Positions 14,693-15,238 of a stretch of DNA of 15,238 nt are shown piece after piece. Source of the stretch: an uncultured Alphaproteobacteria bacterium (GTDB lineage Bacteria > Pseudomonadota > Alphaproteobacteria > UBA7887); assembly GCA_913044255.1 (NCBI GenBank), contig CAJWOI010000022.1, positions 1 to 15,238 of the forward strand, written 5' to 3'. The notes under the pieces are model-generated. The model was not told where the DNA came from and searched no databases. It worked only from the letters and a program-made list of their open reading frames with translations. The translations under genes and the position numbers were made by a program. Each line of letters starts with the position of its first letter. Positions within the stretch are counted from its first letter, which is position 1.

Positions 14693-15238
14693 ATGAGACA
14701 TTGGTGGTACGGATGGATAGTTGGACTGGGATTGGCCGCAACATCCCATGCTGAAGAAGTGATTAAGGTGGGTGTCGTTCTGCCATTCTCAGGCGTGTAC
14801 GCCTCGCTAGGGGGTGATATCACCGATGGCATGCAGTTGGCACTTGAGATATATGGCTCAGAAATTGCCGGTAAAAAAATTGTCCTCATTACCGAGGACT
14901 CTGAGGTAAAACCCAGTGTGGGGCTTACCAAAACGAAGAAATTGGTTTTCCAAGATAAAGTAGATCTATTGGTGGGCCCAGTTGCTTCTAACGTTGCTGG
15001 CGCAATGCGCGATTTTGTGCATACCGCCAAAATTCCGCTGATCATTCCCAACGCTGGAAATAACTTGCTGACAGGGGAGAAGTGTAGTCCCTGGGTGATT
15101 CGCACTTCTTTTTCTAATGATCAGGTTAATAGAGTAATGGGTCCCTGGCTCTATGCCCAAGGTTATCGCACTCTGTACCTCATGGCGGCTGATTATGCTG
15201 CAGGTCGCCAGATGATGGATGCGGTCCGGCGTGGCTTC
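14693..15238 (+). CDS. ABC transporter periplasmic substrate-binding protein (LivJ-like), partial
   Basis: The first 182 residues of a type I periplasmic binding protein; the C-terminal half lies outside the window (family length about 380-400). Signal peptide 1-20, with likely cleavage after SHA. The mature start EEVIKVGVVLPFSGVYASLG, then DGMQLALEIYG, DSEVKPSVGLTKTKKLV and DLLVGPVASNVAGAM are characteristic of the branched-chain amino acid/aromatic acid binding family (LivJ, HmgE-like). AAGGAG nine bases upstream fixes the start. Its place beside aromatic catabolic genes suggests uptake of the pathway substrate or a related organic acid; the ligand cannot be told from these residues. Transporter permease and ATPase genes would be expected to the right. 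Confidence 0.9.
   Translation, partial: MRHWWYGWIVGLGLAATSHAEEVIKVGVVLPFSGVYASLGGDITDGMQLALEIYGSEIAGKKIVLITEDSEVKPSVGLTKTKKLVFQDKVDLLVGPVASNVAGAMRDFVHTAKIPLIIPNAGNNLLTGEKCSPWVIRTSFSNDQVNRVMGPWLYAQGYRTLYLMAADYAAGRQMMDAVRRGF

Overview
The window looks like chromosome of a Gram-negative proteobacterium. It carries an outer-membrane beta-barrel protein, Sec signal peptides, Shine-Dalgarno-led genes, and aromatic-acid catabolic genes of proteobacterial type. Moderate GC and many close relatives of known proteobacterial families suggest an environmental, possibly marine, gammaproteobacterium; this placement is inference only. TGA is used as a normal stop by several genes.

Left part (1-3237). A partial HtrA/trypsin-like protein on the minus strand leaves the window at base 1. 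It has lost the catalytic His and Asp but kept the Ser, and a good sigma70-type promoter precedes it. Next come a short N-terminal remnant of a DHA2 (EmrB-like) MFS transporter and a complete DsbA/2-hydroxychromene-2-carboxylate isomerase-like protein, both on the minus strand. Divergent from these is a 419-residue outer-membrane protein with a signal peptide and an aromatic C-terminus.

Middle part (3488-8346). A plus-strand four-gene operon encodes an ABC ATPase (GldA type), an ABC-2 permease (GldF type), a GldG-type membrane-anchored auxiliary protein and a DUF4340 protein. Together they should form an inner-membrane ABC complex with a large periplasmic part. A perfect 18-bp tandem duplication carrying the ribosome-binding site sits right before the first gene.

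Right part (8363-15238). This is an aromatic catabolism locus arranged around a divergent regulatory region (12087-12271). To the left, on the minus strand, lie a [2Fe-2S]/FAD oxygenase reductase, an SDR dehydrogenase, a PaaA-like di-iron oxygenase subunit broken by one in-frame TGA, and an alpha/beta hydrolase. To the right lie gentisate 1,2-dioxygenase and an FAA-family (fumarylpyruvate-type) hydrolase, then a convergent 4HBT-type acyl-CoA thioesterase, and the start of a branched-chain-amino-acid-type periplasmic binding protein. Read together, the genes suggest uptake of an organic acid, hydroxylation as a CoA thioester, release of gentisate by the thioesterase, ring cleavage and hydrolysis to central metabolites. 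The actual substrate cannot be read from the sequence.

The divergent region holds two copies of a 31-bp element spaced 37 bp apart, overlapping promoter-like elements on both strands. The points most worth a second look are the TGA interruption of the di-iron subunit, this duplicated element, and the CoA-ester-to-gentisate gene combination. No RNA genes, insertion sequences, CRISPR arrays or attachment sites were seen, and no gene-free stretch exceeds 300 bases.
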